Below are positions 36,459-45,317 of a stretch of 49,212 nt of DNA, in pieces. This stretch comes from Piscinibacter sp. (lineage in GTDB: Bacteria > Pseudomonadota > Gammaproteobacteria > Burkholderiales > Burkholderiaceae_C). The translations under genes and the position numbers were made by a program. Position 1 is the stretch's first letter. Each line of letters begins with the position of its first letter. Location: positions 1 to 49,212 of the forward strand of contig JAHBZL010000039.1 in assembly GCA_019635485.1 (NCBI GenBank), written 5' to 3'. The notes below the pieces were generated by a model, which did no database searches, was not told the origin of the DNA, and was given only the letters and a program-made list of their open reading frames with translations.

Positions 36459-36950
36459 GTGGGCTGGAAGGATGCATTCGAGTTCGCGAGCTACGTGGTC
36501 ACGGTCATCGGCCTGCCGTTCGCCGTCTGGGTGTACTTCGGCCAGGAGCGCAAGGAACGCGAGAACGAGGAGGAGGAGGCCTACCAGCACCTCTCCGACG
36601 CCTACAACGAATTCCTGCGGACCGTGCTGGCGCATGCCGACCTGCAACTGCGCACCAACGCCGCGCTACCCAACCCCTCCGCCGAGCAGAACGAGCGCAT
36701 GCTGGTCATCTTCGACATGCTGATCTCGCTGTTCGAGCGCGCCTACCTGGTCGCGTTCAAGGCCGAGATGTCGCCCACCGAGCAGCGCCGCTGGAACTCG
36801 TGGGACGACTACATGCGCGAGTGGTGCCGCCGCGACGATTTCTTCAACGCTCTGCCGCTGCTGCTGCGCGGCGAGGATCCCGAGTTCCAGCACTACATCA
36901 AGCGTGTCGCGCAGGAGGAGCGCGGCAGCCCTGTCCTCACCGCTTCCTGA
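36459..36950 (+). CDS. Membrane-anchored protein of unknown function
   Basis: 163 residues from a GTG start ten bases after aceK. One N-terminal membrane helix (about 9-29: FASYVVTVIGLPFAVWVYFG) is followed by an acidic, helical cytoplasmic domain (QERKERENEEEEAYQHLSDA, MREWCRRDDFF, LLLRGEDPEFQHYIKRVAQE). I do not recognise the domain; the pattern resembles small DUF4760-like membrane-anchored helical proteins. Spacing suggests co-expression with aceK. Confidence 0.7.
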   Translation: MGWKDAFEFASYVVTVIGLPFAVWVYFGQERKERENEEEEAYQHLSDAYNEFLRTVLAHADLQLRTNAALPNPSAEQNERMLVIFDMLISLFERAYLVAFKAEMSPTEQRRWNSWDDYMREWCRRDDFFNALPLLLRGEDPEFQHYIKRVAQEERGSPVLTAS

Positions 36951-36961
36951 AGGAGAACGCC

Positions 36962-38140
36962 ATGTCCGAATCCATCGTCATCGCCTCCGCCGCCCGTACG
37001 CCGATCGGCGGCCTGCTGGGCGACTTCTCGTCGCTCGCCGCGTGGGAACTCGGCGCCGTCGCGATCAAGGCGGCCGTCGAGCGTGCCGGGGTGCCCGGCG
37101 ACGCCATCGACGAAGTGCTGCTCGGCAACTGCCTGATGGCAGGCCAGGGCCAGGCCCCGGCGCGCCAGGCGTTGCGCAAGGCCGGCCTGCCGGACTCGAC
37201 CGGCGCCGTCACGCTCTCGAAGATGTGCGGCTCCGGCATGCGCGCGATGATGTTCGCGCACGACATGCTGGCCGCCGGCACGGCGAACGTCATGCTCGCC
37301 GGCGGCATGGAGAGCATGACCAACGCGCCGCACCTGATGTTCGCGCGCAAGGGCGTCAAGTACGGTGCGAGCGCCGTCTACGACCACATGGCGCTGGACG
37401 GCCTGGAAGACGCCTACGAACGCGGCAAGGCGATGGGCGTGTTCGCGGAGCAGTGCGTCGGCAAGTACAGCTTCACGCGCGAGGCGATGGACCAGTTCGC
37501 GATTGCCTCGACGCAGCGCTCCAAACAGGCCAACGAGGACGGCAGCTTCGGCTGGGAGATCGCCCCGGTCACGCTGCCCGGCAAGGGCGGCGAGACGCTG
37601 GTCAAGTTCGACGAGCAGCCCTTCAAGGCCAAGCTGGACAAGATCCCCGGCCTCAAGCCGGCGTTCAAGAAGGACGGCGCGATCACCGCCGCCACCTCGT
37701 CGAGCATCTCCGACGGAGCGGCCGCGCTGGTGCTGATGCGCGAATCGACCGCGAAGCAGATGGGCGCCAAGCCGCTCGCGCGCATCGTGGCGCATGCCGT
37801 GCACGCCCAGGCGCCGGAGTGGTTCACCACCGCGCCGGTCGGGGCGATCGAGAAGGTGCTGAAGAAGAGCGGCTGGGCGGTCAAGGACGTGGACCTGTGG
37901 GAGGTCAACGAGGCCTTCGCCGCGGTGACGATGGCGGCGATGGCCGAGTTCAAGCTGCCGCACGAGATCGTCAACGTGCACGGCGGCGCCTGCGCGCTCG
38001 GGCATCCGATCGGCGCCAGCGGCGCGCGCATCGTCGTCACGCTGCTCGGCGCGCTGCGCAAGCAGGGCAAGAAGAAGGGCGTTGCGGCGCTGTGCATCGG
38101 CGGCGGCGAAGCCACGGCGCTCGCGCTGGAACTGCTGTGA
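36962..38140 (+). CDS. Acetyl-CoA C-acyltransferase (thiolase)
   Basis: 392 residues. It has the thiolase triad: Cys89 (LSKMCGSGM), His348 (GHPIGASG) and Cys378 (CIGGGEA). It is of the biosynthetic/degradative acetoacetyl-CoA type by size and by NVHGGACALGHPIGASGARI. AAGGAG precedes the ATG, and an SDR and an acyl-CoA dehydrogenase follow on the same strand. Probable role: cleaving acetoacetyl-CoA or 2-methylacetoacetyl-CoA. Exact chain preference cannot be read. Confidence 0.93.
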   Translation: MSESIVIASAARTPIGGLLGDFSSLAAWELGAVAIKAAVERAGVPGDAIDEVLLGNCLMAGQGQAPARQALRKAGLPDSTGAVTLSKMCGSGMRAMMFAHDMLAAGTANVMLAGGMESMTNAPHLMFARKGVKYGASAVYDHMALDGLEDAYERGKAMGVFAEQCVGKYSFTREAMDQFAIASTQRSKQANEDGSFGWEIAPVTLPGKGGETLVKFDEQPFKAKLDKIPGLKPAFKKDGAITAATSSSISDGAAALVLMRESTAKQMGAKPLARIVAHAVHAQAPEWFTTAPVGAIEKVLKKSGWAVKDVDLWEVNEAFAAVTMAAMAEFKLPHEIVNVHGGACALGHPIGASGARIVVTLLGALRKQGKKKGVAALCIGGGEATALALELL

Positions 38141-38165
38141 CGCCGCGGGGCCGGGCGCGCGCCGG

Positions 38166-38831
38166 ATGAGCCACGCGCTGATCATCGGCGCGTCGCGCGG
38201 CATCGGCGCGGAGTTCGTGCGCCAGTACCGCGCGGACGGCTGGCAGGTCAGCGCCACCGCGCGCGGCCCGGAGGCGCTGGCGGCGCTGCGCGCACTCGGC
38301 GCGACCGCGATCGAGCTGGACGTGACCAGTGCCGAGAGCGCCTCGCGCCTGGCCTGGCAGCTCGACGGTGCGGCGTTCGACGTGGTCGTGCACGTGGCCG
38401 GCGTGCTGCTGCGCACGGCCGGTCTCGAGCCGCCGACCGACGCGCAGTTCGACGCCACCATGCATGCCAACGTGCTCGGGCCGATGCGCGTGCTGCCGCA
38501 GCTCGAGGACCTGCTCGCGCCGGGCGCGAAGCTGGCGCTGCTGTCCTCGCGCATGGGCTCGATCGGCACGCGCGGGGCCACCGGCAGCTGGCTGTACCGC
38601 GCCTCCAAGGCGGCGGCCAACTCGGTGCTGAAGGACCTGTCGCTCGCCTGGGCCGGGCGCGCGGTCTGCGTGGCCTTCCACCCCGGCTGGGTGCGCACGT
38701 CGATGGGCGGCGCAGGCGCCGACCTGACGCCCGAACAGAGCGTGGCCGACATGCGCCGCGTGATCGCCGGCCTCGGCCCGGCGGACAACGGCCGCTTCCT
38801 GAATCACGATGGCACGGCCATCGACTGGTGA
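38166..38831 (+). CDS. Short-chain dehydrogenase/reductase
   Basis: 221 residues. The Rossmann motif GASRGIG lies at about residues 8-14, followed by the SDR strand HVAGVLL (in place of NAG) and the catalytic pair Tyr-x3-Lys in WLYRASKAAAN, with Ser in LLSSRMGSIG. It is of the short CsgA/YciK-like type. It starts 25 bases after the thiolase and ends 20 bases before the acyl-CoA dehydrogenase. A hydroxyacyl substrate is possible from context only. Confidence 0.9.
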   Translation: MSHALIIGASRGIGAEFVRQYRADGWQVSATARGPEALAALRALGATAIELDVTSAESASRLAWQLDGAAFDVVVHVAGVLLRTAGLEPPTDAQFDATMHANVLGPMRVLPQLEDLLAPGAKLALLSSRMGSIGTRGATGSWLYRASKAAANSVLKDLSLAWAGRAVCVAFHPGWVRTSMGGAGADLTPEQSVADMRRVIAGLGPADNGRFLNHDGTAIDW

Positions 38832-38851
38832 GATCCCCTGGAGTCCCCGAC

Positions 38852-39982
38852 ATGCTGCTGAGCGAAGACCACCGTGCCGTGCAGGACGCCGTGCGCGCCT
38901 ACGTGCAGGACTGCATCGCGCCGCATGCCGCGCGCTGGGACAAGGAGCATCACTTCCCGGCCGCCGAGCTGCGCGGTCTGGCCGAGTTGGGCTGCTACGG
39001 TGTGGCCGTGCCGCACGAGTGGGACGGCGCCGGGCTGGACTATCTCGCACTGGCCGTCATCCTCGAGGAGATTGCCGCCGGCGACGGCGGAACGTCGACC
39101 GTCGTCAGCGTCAACAACTGCCCGGTCTGCTCGATCCTGATGGCCTGGGCCGACGACGCGCAGAAGGAGCGCTGGCTGAAGCCGCTCGCGCGCGGCGAGA
39201 TGCTCGGCGCGTTCTGCCTCACCGAGCCGCATGTCGGCTCGCAGGCCGACGGGCTGCGCACCACCGCTCGGCGCGACGGCGACCACTACGTGATCGACGG
39301 CGTCAAGCAGTTCATCACCAGCGGCAAGCACGGCGACATCGCGATCGTGATGGCGGTCACCGACAAGGCGGCCGGCAAGAAGGGCATCAGCGCGTTCGTC
39401 GTGCCCACCGACACGCCGGGCTACACGGTCGCGCGGCTCGAGGACAAGATGGGCCAGCACAGCAGCGACACCGCGCAGATCCTGTTCGAAGGCTGCCGCG
39501 TGCCGGCCGCGAACCGGCTCGGCGACGAGGGCCAGGGCCTGAAGATCGCGCTCTCCGGCCTGGAAGGCGGTCGCATCGGCATCGCCGCGCAGAGCGTGGG
39601 CATGGCCCGCGCCGCCTTCGAGGCGGCGCTGGCCTACGCGAAGGAGCGGGTCGCCTTCGGCCAGCCGATCTATGAGCACCAGGCGGTGCAGTTCCGGCTC
39701 GGCGAGATGGCCACGCAGATCGAGGCGGCGCGCCAGCTGATCCACCACGCCGCCAGCCTGAAGGACGCCGGCCGGCCCTGCCTGAAGGAGGCGGCGATGG
39801 CCAAGCTGTTCGCCAGCGAGATGGCCGAGCGGGTCTGCAGCGCCGCGATCCAGGTGCACGGCGGCTACGGCTACGTGAGCGACTTCCCGGTCGAGCGCAT
39901 CTACCGCGACGTGCGCGTCTGCCAGATCTACGAAGGCACGTCGGACGTGCAGAAGATCCTGATCGGCCGCGCGCTGGCCTGA
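38852..39982 (+). CDS. Acyl-CoA dehydrogenase, short/branched-chain type
   Basis: 376 residues. All three acyl-CoA dehydrogenase domains are present. Unlike the isovaleryl-CoA enzyme at 31485, the catalytic Glu is at the usual place: Glu361 in YEGTSDVQK. FCLTEPHVGSQAD and KQFITSGKHGD are the flavin-contact blocks. GGAG precedes the ATG (38852). The unit with thiolase and SDR suggests a beta-oxidation-like set for a short or 2-methyl-branched acyl-CoA; butyryl-CoA made by IcmF would be a candidate substrate. Confidence 0.93.
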   Translation: MLLSEDHRAVQDAVRAYVQDCIAPHAARWDKEHHFPAAELRGLAELGCYGVAVPHEWDGAGLDYLALAVILEEIAAGDGGTSTVVSVNNCPVCSILMAWADDAQKERWLKPLARGEMLGAFCLTEPHVGSQADGLRTTARRDGDHYVIDGVKQFITSGKHGDIAIVMAVTDKAAGKKGISAFVVPTDTPGYTVARLEDKMGQHSSDTAQILFEGCRVPAANRLGDEGQGLKIALSGLEGGRIGIAAQSVGMARAAFEAALAYAKERVAFGQPIYEHQAVQFRLGEMATQIEAARQLIHHAASLKDAGRPCLKEAAMAKLFASEMAERVCSAAIQVHGGYGYVSDFPVERIYRDVRVCQIYEGTSDVQKILIGRALA

Positions 39983-40027
39983 ACGGCCGGGGAAGAAGTG
40001 ATCGCCCGGCGCTAAGATCTTCGGCGC

Positions 40028-41443
40028 ATGAACATCATCATCCTCGGCGCGGGCCGGGTGGGCGAGAGCGTCGCGGAGAACCTGGTGTCGGAGAAGAACG
40101 ACATCACGGTGATCGACACCAACCCGCAGCGCCTGGCCGAGCTGCAGGACCGGCTCGACCTGCGCGGCGTCACCGGCAACGGCATCCAGCCGTCCGTGCT
40201 CGAGGCCGCCGGGGCGCGCGACGCCGACATGCTGATCGCCTGCGCGCCGCTGGACGAGACCAACCTCGTCGTCTGCAAGGTGGCGCACGACGTGTTCAAC
40301 ATCCCGACCACGATCGCGCGCATCCGCTCGCCGGAGTATCCGGACGGCAGCCCGCTGATGGCGCGCGAGGCCTTCGCGGTCGACCACGTGATCTGCCCCG
40401 AGGAGTCGGTCACCAGCTACATCCGCAAGCTGATCGAGTACCCGGAGGCGCTGCAGGTGCTGGAGTTCGCCGACGGCGAGGTCAGCCTGATCGCGGTGCG
40501 CGCGGTCAGCGGCGGGCCGATGGTGCGGCACGTGATCAGCGAGCTGCCCGAGCTGGTGCCCAACGTCGAGATGCGCTTCGTCGCGATCTACCGCACCGAC
40601 GAGCTGGGGCTGGACTACCAGGTCGTCTGCGACGGCACGACGCGCATCGAGCCCGGCGACGAGGTGTTCGTGCTCGCTGCGACACGCGACATCCGGCGCG
40701 TGCTGGACGCGCTGCGCCGGCGCGACCAGCCGGTGCGCCGCGTGATGATCGCCGGCGGCGGCAAGGTCGGCCTGCGCCTGGCGCGCGAGGTGCAGGCGAG
40801 CTGCCGCGTCAAGGTGATCGAGGCCAGCGCGCCGCGCTGCGAGTACCTGACGACGCAGCTGCAGAGCGGCTCGCTGGTGCTGCACGGCGACAGCACCGAC
40901 GAGGACCTGCTCGAGGAAGAGAACGTGCAGGACACCGACCTCTTCCTCGCGCTGACCAGCGACGACGAGGACAACATCATGGCCTGCCTGCTCGCCAAGC
41001 GCATGGGCGCGCGGCGGGTGCTGGCGCTGATCAACCGCCGCGCGTACGCGGACCTGGTGCAGGGCACGCAGATCGACATCGCGCTGTCGCCGGCGCAGAC
41101 GGTGATCGGCGAGCTGCTCGCGCACGTGCGGCGCGGCGACGTCGAGGCCGTCTACAGCCTGCGCCGCGGCGCCGCCGAGGCGCTCGAGGCGGTGGCGCAC
41201 GGGGACCGCAAGTCCTCGCGCGTCGTGGGTCGCCGCATCGACGAGCTGCCGCTGCCGGCCGGCGCGCAGATCGGCGCGATCGTGCGCACCTTCAACGACA
41301 CCGAGGTCTACCGCCGCGTGATCATCCCGCACCACGACACGGTGATCGAGCGCGACGACCACGTGATCGTGTTCGTGCCGCACAAGCGCCTGGTGCGCGA
41401 GATCGAGAAGCTGTTCCAGGTCGGCGCGACCTTCCTGTTCTGA
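40028..41443 (+). CDS. trkA: Trk potassium uptake regulatory protein TrkA
   Basis: 471 residues. Peripheral NAD-binding gate of the Trk potassium channel. Two RCK units: Rossmann motif GAGRVGESVA at the N-terminus and AGGGKVGLRLAREV near residue 240, each followed by a TrkA-C domain. The stop overlaps the trkH start as TGATG. TAAGAT at 40013-40018 may be a -10 element, which would give a very short leader. Confidence 0.96.
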   Translation: MNIIILGAGRVGESVAENLVSEKNDITVIDTNPQRLAELQDRLDLRGVTGNGIQPSVLEAAGARDADMLIACAPLDETNLVVCKVAHDVFNIPTTIARIRSPEYPDGSPLMAREAFAVDHVICPEESVTSYIRKLIEYPEALQVLEFADGEVSLIAVRAVSGGPMVRHVISELPELVPNVEMRFVAIYRTDELGLDYQVVCDGTTRIEPGDEVFVLAATRDIRRVLDALRRRDQPVRRVMIAGGGKVGLRLAREVQASCRVKVIEASAPRCEYLTTQLQSGSLVLHGDSTDEDLLEEENVQDTDLFLALTSDDEDNIMACLLAKRMGARRVLALINRRAYADLVQGTQIDIALSPAQTVIGELLAHVRRGDVEAVYSLRRGAAEALEAVAHGDRKSSRVVGRRIDELPLPAGAQIGAIVRTFNDTEVYRRVIIPHHDTVIERDDHVIVFVPHKRLVREIEKLFQVGATFLF

Positions 41444-42900
41444 TGTCCGCCCCGCTCGCCGTCGTCGCGCTGGTCGGTCGCATGGTCGTGCTGTTCGGCC
41501 TGCTGATGCTGGTGCCGCTGGCGTTCGCGGTGGGCCGCCACGACGAGGCCGAGCGGGCCTTCCTGACCGGCACCGGCATCACCTTCGCCGCGGGGCTGGC
41601 GATGAGCCTGGCCACGCGGCGCTTCCGGCGCGAACTGCAGGCGCGCGACGGCTTCGTGCTGGTGGCGCTGACCTGGCTGCTGCTGCCCGCGTTCGGCGCG
41701 CTGCCGCTGCTGCTCGCGGTGCCGGGGCTGTCGGTGACGGACGCCTACTTCGAGGCGATGTCGGGCTTCACGGCCACCGGGGCGACCGCGCTGTCGGGCC
41801 TGGACGGCCTGCCGCTGTCGGTCAACGTCTGGCGCTGCTTCATGATGCTGATCGGCGGGCTGGGCATCATCGTGCTGGCGGTGGCGATCCTGCCGCTGCT
41901 CGGCGTCGGCGGCACGCAGCTCTTCAAGGCCGAGACGCCCGGCCCGATGAAGGACACCAAGCTGACGCCGCGCATCGCCGAGACCGCGCGCGGGCTGTGG
42001 GCCGTCTACTTCATCGTCTCGACGCTGTGCTTCTTCGCCTACCGCGCGGCCGGCATGGACTGGGCGGACGCCTTCATGCACATGTGCACGACGATGGGGC
42101 TGGGCGGCTTCTCGTCGCACGACCTGAGCTTCGGCTACTGGAACTCGCCGGCCATCGAGGCGGTGGCGATCGTGTTCATGATGATCTCCGGCGTCAGCTT
42201 CGCGCTGTACTTCGTGGCCTGGCGCCAGCGCTCGCTGCGCGTGCTGTGGCGCGACGTCGAGGTGCGCGCGTTCTACGCCGCGGTGATCGGCACCATCGTG
42301 CTGATCGCCGGCTACCTGCTCGTGCACCGCGTCTACGACGACCCGTTCGAGGCGCTGCGCCACACCGCGTTCCACGTCGTCTCGATCGCCACCACCACCG
42401 GCTACGCCTCGCACGACTATGCGCAGTGGCCGCTGTTCGCGCCGCTGCTGATGATCCTGCTCGGCTGCTTCGCCACCTGCGCCGGCTCGACCGGCGGGGG
42501 CATCAAGATGGTCCGCATGCTTCTGCTGCTGAAGCAGTCCTCGCGCGAGCTGGTGCGCATCGTGCACCCGAGCGTCGTCAACCCGGTCGTGATCGGCGGC
42601 GCGGCGGTCGGGCCCCGCGTGCTGCAGAGCGTGATCGCCTACATGATGGTCTACGGCGCCTCGCTGGTGGCACTGACGATGGTGCTGCTGTTCAGCGGGC
42701 TGGACGTGGTGACGGCGTTCACCGCCGTGATCGCCTGCGTCAACAACATCGGCCCGGGGCTGGGCGAGGTCGGCCCGGCGGTGAACTACGGCGGGCTGAG
42801 CGACTTCCAGACCTGGGTCTGCACCTTCGGCATGCTGCTGGGGCGGCTCGAACTGCTCGCGGTGCTGGTGCTCTTCACGCCGGGCTTCTGGCGGTCATGA
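41443..42900 (+). CDS. trkH: Trk potassium transporter membrane subunit
   Basis: 485 residues, eight to ten membrane segments with four pore loops: the selectivity loops include SGFTATGATALSGLD, MCTTMGLGGFSSHDL, IATTTGYASHDYAQW and ACVNNIGPGLGEVGP. The helix-turn with GSTGGGIKMVR is typical. It pairs with TrkA, encoded directly upstream with a shared stop/start. A hairpin follows at 42903-42944. Confidence 0.95.
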   Translation: MSAPLAVVALVGRMVVLFGLLMLVPLAFAVGRHDEAERAFLTGTGITFAAGLAMSLATRRFRRELQARDGFVLVALTWLLLPAFGALPLLLAVPGLSVTDAYFEAMSGFTATGATALSGLDGLPLSVNVWRCFMMLIGGLGIIVLAVAILPLLGVGGTQLFKAETPGPMKDTKLTPRIAETARGLWAVYFIVSTLCFFAYRAAGMDWADAFMHMCTTMGLGGFSSHDLSFGYWNSPAIEAVAIVFMMISGVSFALYFVAWRQRSLRVLWRDVEVRAFYAAVIGTIVLIAGYLLVHRVYDDPFEALRHTAFHVVSIATTTGYASHDYAQWPLFAPLLMILLGCFATCAGSTGGGIKMVRMLLLLKQSSRELVRIVHPSVVNPVVIGGAAVGPRVLQSVIAYMMVYGASLVALTMVLLFSGLDVVTAFTAVIACVNNIGPGLGEVGPAVNYGGLSDFQTWVCTFGMLLGRLELLAVLVLFTPGFWRS

Positions 42901-42902
42901 CG

Positions 42903-42944
42903 GCCCCTCGTCCGACGAGTACATCGGACGATCCCCTGAGGGGC
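42903..42944. terminator. Nested hairpin between converging genes
   Basis: Outer arms GCCCCTC (42903-42909) and GAGGGGC (42938-42944) enclose inner arms CGTCCGA (42909-42915) and TCGGACG (42924-42930). It starts two bases after the trkH stop and faces the end of the CbiM-like gene, so it can serve both strands. Confidence 0.5.
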
Positions 42945-42988
42945 TGCGGGCCGGCTGGGGACCGCCCCGCGATCGGCCCGCGCGCGCC

Positions 42989-43606
42989 TCACCCCGGCGG
43001 CAGGTAGCGCGCGTCGGACCAACTCGCGAGCCACTGCGGGCGGAACGCGACGAAGATGGCCGTCAGCATGCCGGTGGCGAAGGCCTCGCCCCAGGCCATC
43101 AGCCAGTGGCCGACCAGCAGCGTGCCGAGTTCGGTGCCCGGCGGCAGCGGCAGTGCGAACGAGGCGAGCGCGCCGGCCGCCATCATCGCCAGCGCGGTGA
43201 CGATGAAGCCGCGCCCGAGGATGAAGACGAACGGATGGTGCGGCAGCCAGCGCCGCGTCGCGAGGCCGAGCGCGAGCGAGAGGGTCGCGACCGCAATGCC
43301 GTTCCAGGCCAGCTGCCCCAGTGCCTGCGGCCAGGCCAGGCCGGCGAACCAGCCGCCGGCCAGTGCGATCGGCACCAGGCTCAGCACCGCGAGCGGCCAG
43401 CCGAACATCAGCACCAGCAGGCTGGCGCCCGACAGCTGCAGCGCCACGCCGCCCGGCAGCCCGCGCTGCGAGGCCCACAGCCAGGGCATCAGCACCAGGC
43501 AGCCCAGCCACGCATGCAGCGGGAAGGTGCCGCCGAACAGACGCCACGGCCGCAGCGCCAGTGCCACGGCGACGGCCAGGATCACCAGCACCAGTTCCAG
43601 TCCCAT
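42989..43606 (-). CDS. CbiM-like integral membrane protein
   Basis: 205 residues, six or so membrane segments (ELVLVILAVAVALAL, LLVLMFGWPLAVLSLVPIAL, GIAVATLSLALGLA and others). The end GEAFATGMLTAIFVAFRPQW resembles the stand-alone CbiM/energy-coupling-factor family proteins of Betaproteobacteria. The usual CbiM N-terminal metal-binding MHIPDG is absent. No ECF ATPase or T-component is adjacent. Its transported substrate, if any, is unknown. Confidence 0.75.
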   Translation of the reverse strand: MGLELVLVILAVAVALALRPWRLFGGTFPLHAWLGCLVLMPWLWASQRGLPGGVALQLSGASLLVLMFGWPLAVLSLVPIALAGGWFAGLAWPQALGQLAWNGIAVATLSLALGLATRRWLPHHPFVFILGRGFIVTALAMMAAGALASFALPLPPGTELGTLLVGHWLMAWGEAFATGMLTAIFVAFRPQWLASWSDARYLPPG

Positions 43607-43718
43607 GGACGCATGCTAGGCGCGCGCTGCGCGGCGCGGAATGATCTGCGCCAAGGCGTCGGCGGCGATGCGGGAAAGCGCCCGGGCGGGCACCGGCCAT
43701 GCGGGGTACGCTACGACC

Positions 43719-44330
43719 ATGAACCTGCCGGCGCGCGCGATCGACTTCTACTTCGACTTCTCGTCGCCGTATTCGTACATCGCGTCCGAATGGATCGAGG
43801 CGCTCGCGGCGCGCCATGGCCGCACGGTGCACTGGCGGGCGATCCTGCTCGGCGCGACCTTCCAGGCCGCGGAGCTGAAGAGCCCGGTGTCGCACCCGAT
43901 CAAGCGCGAGTATTCGCTGCACGACTTCGAGCGCTCGGCGCGCTTCGCCGGCGTGCCGCTGACGGTGCCGGAGAAGTTCCCGATCCCGACCCAGAACGCG
44001 GCGCGGGTGTTCTGGTGGTTGCACGACCAGGACCCGGTGCGTGCCACCGCCTGGGCGCGGACCTGCCTGCGCGCCTACTTCACGCGCGGCGTCGACCTGA
44101 GCGACCGGGCCGCGCTGCGCGGCCTGGCCGAGGAGTTCGGCGCCGGCGCCGACGCGGCCGAGGCGGTGTGGAACGATCCGGCCTGGAAGCAGCGCCTGAA
44201 GGTCGAGAACGAGGCCGCGATCGCGGCCGGCGTGTTCGGCGCGCCATACTTCGTGGTCGACGGCGAGGGTTTCTGGGGCAACGACCGCCGGCCCCAGATC
44301 GAACGCTGGCTGGAGAAGGGGCCGTTCTGA
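43719..44330 (+). CDS. DsbA-fold 2-hydroxychromene-2-carboxylate isomerase family protein
   Basis: 203 residues. The thioredoxin-like start IDFYFDFSSPYSYIASEWIE has Ser in place of the DsbA cysteines, typical of the glutathione-dependent NahD/kappa-GST isomerases. GVFGAPYFVVDGEGFWGNDR is the cis-Pro region. There is no signal peptide, so it is cytoplasmic. It leads a compact unit with the rhodanese and DinB genes. The real substrate is unknown; naphthalene genes are absent here. Confidence 0.9.
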   Translation: MNLPARAIDFYFDFSSPYSYIASEWIEALAARHGRTVHWRAILLGATFQAAELKSPVSHPIKREYSLHDFERSARFAGVPLTVPEKFPIPTQNAARVFWWLHDQDPVRATAWARTCLRAYFTRGVDLSDRAALRGLAEEFGAGADAAEAVWNDPAWKQRLKVENEAAIAAGVFGAPYFVVDGEGFWGNDRRPQIERWLEKGPF

Positions 44331-44346
44331 GGAGCACGCCAAGCCC

Positions 44347-44760
44347 ATGAAGAAGACCGCTGCCGCCCTCGTCGAGGAGGCGATGGCCCAGGTGACGACC
44401 TACACCGTCGAGCAGGCGCGTGCGCTGCACGGCCACCCCGGCGTGCAGTTCGTCGACGTGCGCGACGTGCGCGAGCTCGAGCACGAAGGCGTGATTCCGG
44501 GCGCGGTGCACGCGCCGCGCGGCATGCTCGAGTTCTGGGTCGATCCCGGCTCGCCCTACCACCGCGACGTGTTCGCGCAGGACAAGGAGTACGTGCTGTT
44601 CTGTGCCGCCGGCTGGCGCTCGGCGCTCGCGACGAAGACGCTGATGGACATGGGCCTCGAGCGGGTGGCGCATGTCGGCGGTGGATTCAAGGCCTGGAAG
44701 GAGTCCGGCGGACCGGTCGACGCGAAGCCGGCCTCCAAACCGAAACCCAAGGACGCCTGA
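44347..44760 (+). CDS. Single-domain rhodanese
   Basis: 137 residues. One rhodanese domain (about 18-125) with VQFVDVRDVRELEHEGVIPG and the active-site loop LFCAAGWRSALA, Cys86 as the persulfide carrier. A short Lys/Pro tail follows. Cytoplasmic sulfurtransferase. GGAG precedes the start. The stop shares bases with the DinB gene's ATG (TGATG), so they are coupled. Confidence 0.92.
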   Translation: MKKTAAALVEEAMAQVTTYTVEQARALHGHPGVQFVDVRDVRELEHEGVIPGAVHAPRGMLEFWVDPGSPYHRDVFAQDKEYVLFCAAGWRSALATKTLMDMGLERVAHVGGGFKAWKESGGPVDAKPASKPKPKDA

Positions 44761-45317
44761 TGCGCCTGCCCGACCAGCTGCGCATCCAGGCGCACGCGAA
44801 CCGGCTCGCGAACCACCGGCTGCATGCGGCGATGGCCGCGCTGCCCGAGGCCGACTTCCACGCGCCGCGCACCAGCTTCTTCCCGAGCCTCGCGGCAACG
44901 CTGAACCACATCCTGGCCGTCGACCTGTACTACGTCGGCGCGCTGCACGGCGATGCCGAACTGCCGCAGCGCTATGCGGCTTTCGTGCCGTGCGCGACGC
45001 TGACCGAGCTCGCCGCGCGCCAGCGCGCCTGCGACGAGCGGCTGCTGCGCTTCTGCGCCGCGCTCGACGAGGCCGGCTGCGATGCGATGGTCGACATGGA
45101 CCGCGGCACCCACGTGCAGCGCGACCGGGCCGGCCACGTGCTGGCCCATGTCTTCATGCACCAGACGCACCACCGCGGCCAGGTGCACGCGATGCTCGCC
45201 GGCACGGGCGTCGCTCCCCCGCAGCTGGACGAGTTCCTGATGCCCAGCGATGCGGGCTTCCGCGCCGCCGACATGGCGGCGCTCGGCTGGCGCGAAGCCG
45301 ACGTCTACGGTGCCTGA
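44760..45317 (+). CDS. DinB-family metalloprotein
   Basis: 185 residues, four-helix bundle. Likely metal histidines: LNHILAVDLYYVGAL (first) and HVFMHQTHHRGQVHAML (second and third). DinB/YfiT-like proteins bind a divalent metal, and some act as bacillithiol, mycothiol or glutathione-dependent transferases. Coupling to a rhodanese and a glutathione-type isomerase hints at thiol chemistry. Its 3' end overlaps that of the AraC gene by 13 bases. Confidence 0.9.
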   Translation: MRLPDQLRIQAHANRLANHRLHAAMAALPEADFHAPRTSFFPSLAATLNHILAVDLYYVGALHGDAELPQRYAAFVPCATLTELAARQRACDERLLRFCAALDEAGCDAMVDMDRGTHVQRDRAGHVLAHVFMHQTHHRGQVHAMLAGTGVAPPQLDEFLMPSDAGFRAADMAALGWREADVYGA

